A model generated the notes under the pieces. It was not told the DNA's origin and did not search any database. It saw only the letters and a list, made by a program, of their open reading frames with translations. A program made the translations under genes and the position numbers. Below are positions 60,186-64,000 of a DNA stretch of 64,000 bases, in pieces; position 1 is the first letter of the stretch, and every line of letters begins with the position of its first letter. Origin of the DNA: Dimorphilus gyrociliatus (Eukaryota > Annelida > Polychaeta > Dinophilidae); NCBI GenBank assembly GCA_904063045.1, contig CAJFCJ010000016.1:806001-870000 (forward strand), in the 5' to 3' direction.

Positions 60186-62794
60186 TACACTCACACACTC
60201 TCTCTCCTTTCACTAATTCAACTAATAATCTTTTTTATGTTCTTTTCTCTCAATTCTTTTTAGTTTTTTTTTATACACTACAAGTTTTTTCTACGTACAT
60301 AGGTGTTTGCATTGATTAATCGTGTGCCCGGAGGCAAATTCTACAACTTTAGTGCAAGATAATATTGTGTTTCGTCTAGCTTTCTATGTAAACTAGCTAA
60401 CGAGTACAACCTTAATTAACGATTGAGTTCTAATCAAATTCTAAGCTATCACTTTGTTACTTTACTTTCTATCCAACAGAAAATGGCTAATTGTTGAATA
60501 AGAAAGAACATCTTTAATTGAATTTCCATTTTTTTTTTGAACAATGTAAAAGTACCTTTTTCATCTATTCATTTCCCTTTCGTACTCCTCTTCCCGTCAC
60601 ACCTCTCTCGATCCCCTCTGCAAATGAAAATAGGTTGTGCCTCTTTTCTATGTATTTTTGAAATTCCCCGAGTTATCCTCATTGATCCTTTATCAACTTA
60701 AATCTTTTTCCTCTTCCACGTTCTATTCATTTTGCTTTTTTCATCTTTTTAATAGACTAACTAAAATAGGGGAAAAAATAAGACTAAAGGTAAAGTTTAT
60801 TACGTTTAAAGCTCTATATTAATTAGACTTTGTATAGTAAAAGAAAAACTGGTATTAAAAAATGAAGGGGAAAAAAAGTAGTCTCTTGTCGTTCCTTATC
60901 AATAAGTTTGCATATAAGTACTTTAAAGCGTTTTGCCCGCACTAATCCACTTTATTTCGACTGGAAGAATCTACATCAGATTACATAATGTTTCTCCATA
61001 GCTATAACTATTAAATATATGATGACAATAACTATGAGGAAGCTAATTTTTAGTTTTGTTACGCCTCAAGAGATTAATGTCTCTCTGCAAATGAATGAGT
61101 AAAGAAAGTAGCTTTTTTATGTAACCATTTTAGATAGAAGAGACGAAAAGGAAGTTTATTTGTTATTCCATAATACTTGTCTATAAGTATATACAATATT
61201 CTAGTATCTAGTTAATTAACACAACTATTTCTGTCCTAAATCAGTGAGGGGTACATGTATTTCTGTAATTAGTACCTTTTCCCCTTCCTTCCTTTCCTTT
61301 CCTCTGACAAAGACGGAGGAAGGATAGAAGAGATAAACTTTATCATCTTTTTCGTTAAAATTTACATTTCTCTTAATTTTTTTCGTGAGCCTAAATAAAT
61401 GAATGAAATTGAGGAAAAATATCGCCAACAGATGTTTCTTTAAAAAAAAAATACCGAATTTCCACTTTGCGAGCTTCCGATAATTTGTCGTCGATCGGCC
61501 GTTTATGGAAATCGTATGTAAATGAGGCTATCGATTTGGGGAGACCGAGTTTTGTATAATTTATCAAAGACGCCGCTTATCTAGGCAACGCTCTAGTTTA
61601 ATTGACAACCGTTGCAGATTCGATACTCATGCAAGAAACTGGAAAGATTTGTTTTTTTGATTCTTTGGCGAAAATAGATATAACTAACACGGAAAAGGCC
61701 TAAACATACGTGTCTCAATTGATAATTCGTTTTCCTTTAAATGTAAATATTGCCAAAGGGGAAAGAAATAGGGATAGGAGTAGGAGGAAGGAGAGGCAAA
61801 AAGAACAAAGATGAGTAGTATTAGTAATACTAGCAATAGTATCAATAGTAGGTAGTAGTAGTAGTAGTACTAGTAGTAGTCGTTGTTGTAGAATCAGTAG
61901 ACAAACGATATTACAAGGAAGAGGAGAAAGTATCAAGGTGATAAAAAAGAGATAGAAAAGAAAGAATGAAAAAAAAAAAACATACGAATTTTCTTGATTT
62001 ACTAAAATGGTTTATAAAGAATAATTGTTGCACAGTTAAAGAAGTTGTAAAAAGGCGCCAATTTCTTGTTTTTTATTCCCTAAGTAATTCTTTCAATTTG
62101 GACAACGTTCATACTATTCTAAAGTTTGTAAAGGGTTTTTACTTGTTATAGAAACCGTCGGTGTTTTTTTTTTAGGGAAAACATTCTGTTTGGGTTAAAT
62201 AACCTACGTAGAAGATGTCTAGTAATTGATTTCTTAGTCGATAACATGTGTATTCGGTCTTTTTGAAACTTATTAGAAACTTATTGATTTCTTTATTTCG
62301 TAGTTGTTTATCAAAGGAGTAAAAAACACAAAAAAAGAGAAAGTAATTAAAAGTTTAGCTTAATGAATAAAGAAAAGGAAAATGTCGGGGATAATGAATA
62401 TTCAATAAATCTATTAATTTATATATAAATTACAATAAAATCGAAATCTGAGAAGGAAAGAGATGAGTTGATAAAAGGAAATTACTTTTATAGAAAAAAT
62501 GCATGAGATCTTGGTCGTTCTTAGTATCGCTATTCTTATTATATAATCTAATTCTATAATAAATAAATAAATAAATACGGGGAAGGGTGCAAAGTTCACT
62601 CTGCGTTCGACCATTAATCGCCTTTTTCTCTTCACCTCTGTCATCAATCATTCGATTAATGTTCACTTAAATGAGAGAGAAAAAGATGAAAGGAAAGCGA
62701 CAAAGCACGAGGGAGATATATACTGTATATACATATCTCTTGTCATTCTAAACATTTTTTCAACACTAGCAAACAGTTTGGTTGTTGGTTTAGA

Positions 62795-63397
62795 ATGTTT
62801 TTAATTTTGAGCAAAAACCAAAAACCAAAAGGAAAAAAAAAAACCTCAAGATCTTATGATAAAAACTTTCCAACTGCACGCAGCCAGAGGCTGGAACGTC
62901 TATCAATAACAATCTCGAATATTTTCTACGAATATAAAAAACCAGCATCCTTTCACGGCGCACCGAACTTGACGCTCTGTATTGAAAAAAACGCCTATTC
63001 AACGCCGCCCGGTCGGATGATTATCAATTTATAGTACGGGTTTTTTTTCTCTATCTTTCGTACAGGTATTGCTCGAGCATCTTCACCTACCACTTCCGCT
63101 ATTTCGACACCTATAACCAGTTTGGACGCCTCGGAGATTATGGAGAATTTCGACAGACCCAGAAGAGCTAGTAGTAGATCAAAACAAAGAAAAAAAGACA
63201 AGAAGAGAAACATGCTACCAACTAGAAGCCAAGATGATAATTGTAAACAATCTAAATTGAATAGAACTTACTCAAACGAGTATAAGATAAAAAAAGTTGT
63301 ATTTGATGGATACGACATAACAACTCGTCCAGTTATGAATGATAGCGTTGCTATGACAGTTGTAATTGGAATGTCATTATATCATATCCTTGATACG
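62795..63397 (+). CDS. Unidentified gene, 5' part, running off the right edge
   Basis: Two exons are proposed: 62795-63011 and 63066-63397, joined in phase 1 through a weak GTCGGA donor and a strong CGTACAG acceptor; the 54 bp intron is typical here. The second exon ends in a good donor (ACG|GTAAGT). The N-terminal part is basic and Ser/Arg-rich (RSYDKNFPTARSQRLERLSI), then SFHGAPNLTLCIEKNAYSTP. The second exon has a Ser/Thr-rich stretch, a lysine/arginine cluster (RSKQRKKDKKR) and ends VVIGMSLYHILDT. This looks disordered and nuclear or cytosolic up to that point. I do not recognise the family. The ATG follows an acceptor (GGTTTAG, ends 62793), so a non-coding exon upstream is likely. Confidence 0.55.
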
Positions 63398-64000
63398 GTA
63401 AGTTAAACTGTAATAGTTTGTTTTCTTTTCTTTTCAAAACGTATCTCTTTCATTTCTTCTCTAAAAGTGTTCAATCTTTCTCTCTCTCTCTCTCTATTTC
63501 CCCATACTTTACCTTCTTTCTCTTTCCTTATTACATAATTGTTAATAGTTAAGACTTCAGCTCTTTTACTATCGTAACCTTGACTCTTATTTGATGATGA
63601 TCATTAATTTTATAAGGAAAAAGAAAAGAAAAAACAAGAAAAAAACACCCAAAGATTATCCGTAAATTACTTAATAAGCTACTTTTGAAATTATTAAAGA
63701 AAAAGTAAATCCTATTATACTAATAATTTTCATTAAAATGAATATAAAAAGAACTCTTCCAGACAGAATTTCTATATAGGAGAAAATTAAAAGAAGTTCA
63801 TAGGCCTAGATTGTGTACAGTTAATAAAATATTTCATTACATTCTATATTGGTAATAATTGTAATTTGAAGACTCGCGTTAGTTTTTACCAACAGACTCT
63901 AAAATAGTGGAAACGCTCTATAGACGCTTTTTAAATAATAAAAAAAAATTCACTTGCGGTAACAGCTTAAGCGGAAAGGTTCTCTTTTATTGGGAGAGAG
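63398..64000. other. Intron of the right-edge gene
   Basis: After the donor at 63398 no further exon is recognised. It contains a (CT)n run at 63478-63495 and a TAGGCCTA palindrome at 63801-63808. Confidence 0.45.

Larger units (their letters stand above)
57263..62794. other. Repeat-rich region without recognised genes
   Basis: It contains (CT)n tracts (57622-57645, 57971-58001, 59966-60000, 60034-60120), (TA)n at 58285-58316 and 58496-58516, CA/GT runs (60020-60040, 60168-60185), a GAA tract at 59394-59427 with an inverted partner, and a short AGT/TAG-rich block at 61850-61880. A block at 58860-58971 is less AT-rich and ends in a near-consensus donor (CACAA|GTAAGT). It may be a non-coding first exon of the 62795 gene. 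A second less AT-rich block at 61450-61640 looks regulatory. Confidence 0.45.

Noticed and set aside
59885-60319. Several overlapping ORFs on both strands
   Set aside because: All are low-complexity translations of CT, GT and CA repeats.
61966-62151. 61-codon ORF
   Set aside because: No splice context, family motif or plausible gene around it.

Overview
The window is nuclear DNA of a small-genome invertebrate animal, most likely a lophotrochozoan and perhaps an annelid. The phylum is inference; the metazoan origin is clear. It is AT-rich. Genes are split by mostly short introns (about 50-150 bp, GT-AG, often TTTAG/ACAG acceptors). Between genes lie many (CT)n, (GA)n and (TA)n tracts. The gene set is typical of bilaterians: prickle, RFX1/2/3, DEPDC1, a MyRIP/Slac2-type Rab effector, a class C GPCR, an SLC17 transporter, an RTP-type zinc-finger protein, an acyl-CoA synthetase and CRAL-TRIO lipid carriers. 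I built gene models by hand, checking homologous motifs, splice sites and codon phase.

Left part (1-24 kb). A Slac2/MyRIP-like gene (+, about 602-7171) ends tail-to-tail with DEPDC1 (-, 7663-11486; 13 exons, all phases agree). DEPDC1 faces an RFX transcription factor gene (+, 13810-19312) across a 2.3 kb head-to-head spacer. That spacer carries AAAATGGCG motifs in both orientations and several X-box-like sites, so RFX autoregulation is plausible. A peroxisome-type 4CL/luciferase-family acyl-CoA synthetase (+, 21994-24335) ends in the PTS1 tripeptide AKL.

Middle (24.8-42 kb). Three tandem CRAL-TRIO genes (+) have seven exons each, and exons 2-7 have identical lengths in all three. Prickle (-, 32794-41989) follows. 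Its first two coding exons lie 7.2 kb upstream of the rest, so 34612-41797 is one large intron, not an intergenic desert.

Right part (42-64 kb). A two-exon RTP/3CxxC zinc-finger gene (+) is followed by a sialin-like SLC17 transporter (+, 47617-49579). This ends 185 bp from the 3' end of a metabotropic-glutamate-receptor-like gene (-, 49765-53360). That receptor keeps the alpha-amino-acid pocket but has lost the arginine and lysine that bind the gamma-carboxylate of glutamate, as in the insect mXR/mangetout type. From 53.4 to 62.8 kb little is certain: a small transmembrane protein with two PPxY motifs, some ambiguous ORFs, and abundant simple repeats. An unidentified gene (+) enters at about 62.8 kb and runs off the right edge.

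Leading candidates for something new are the Slac2 finger joined to two Ig-like domains, the mXR-like receptor, and dispersed short motifs (ATATACTGTATAT, TAGGCCTA, AGATGGCGC) that recur in the non-coding DNA. Translations, splice sites and phases were read by eye; no database search was run.
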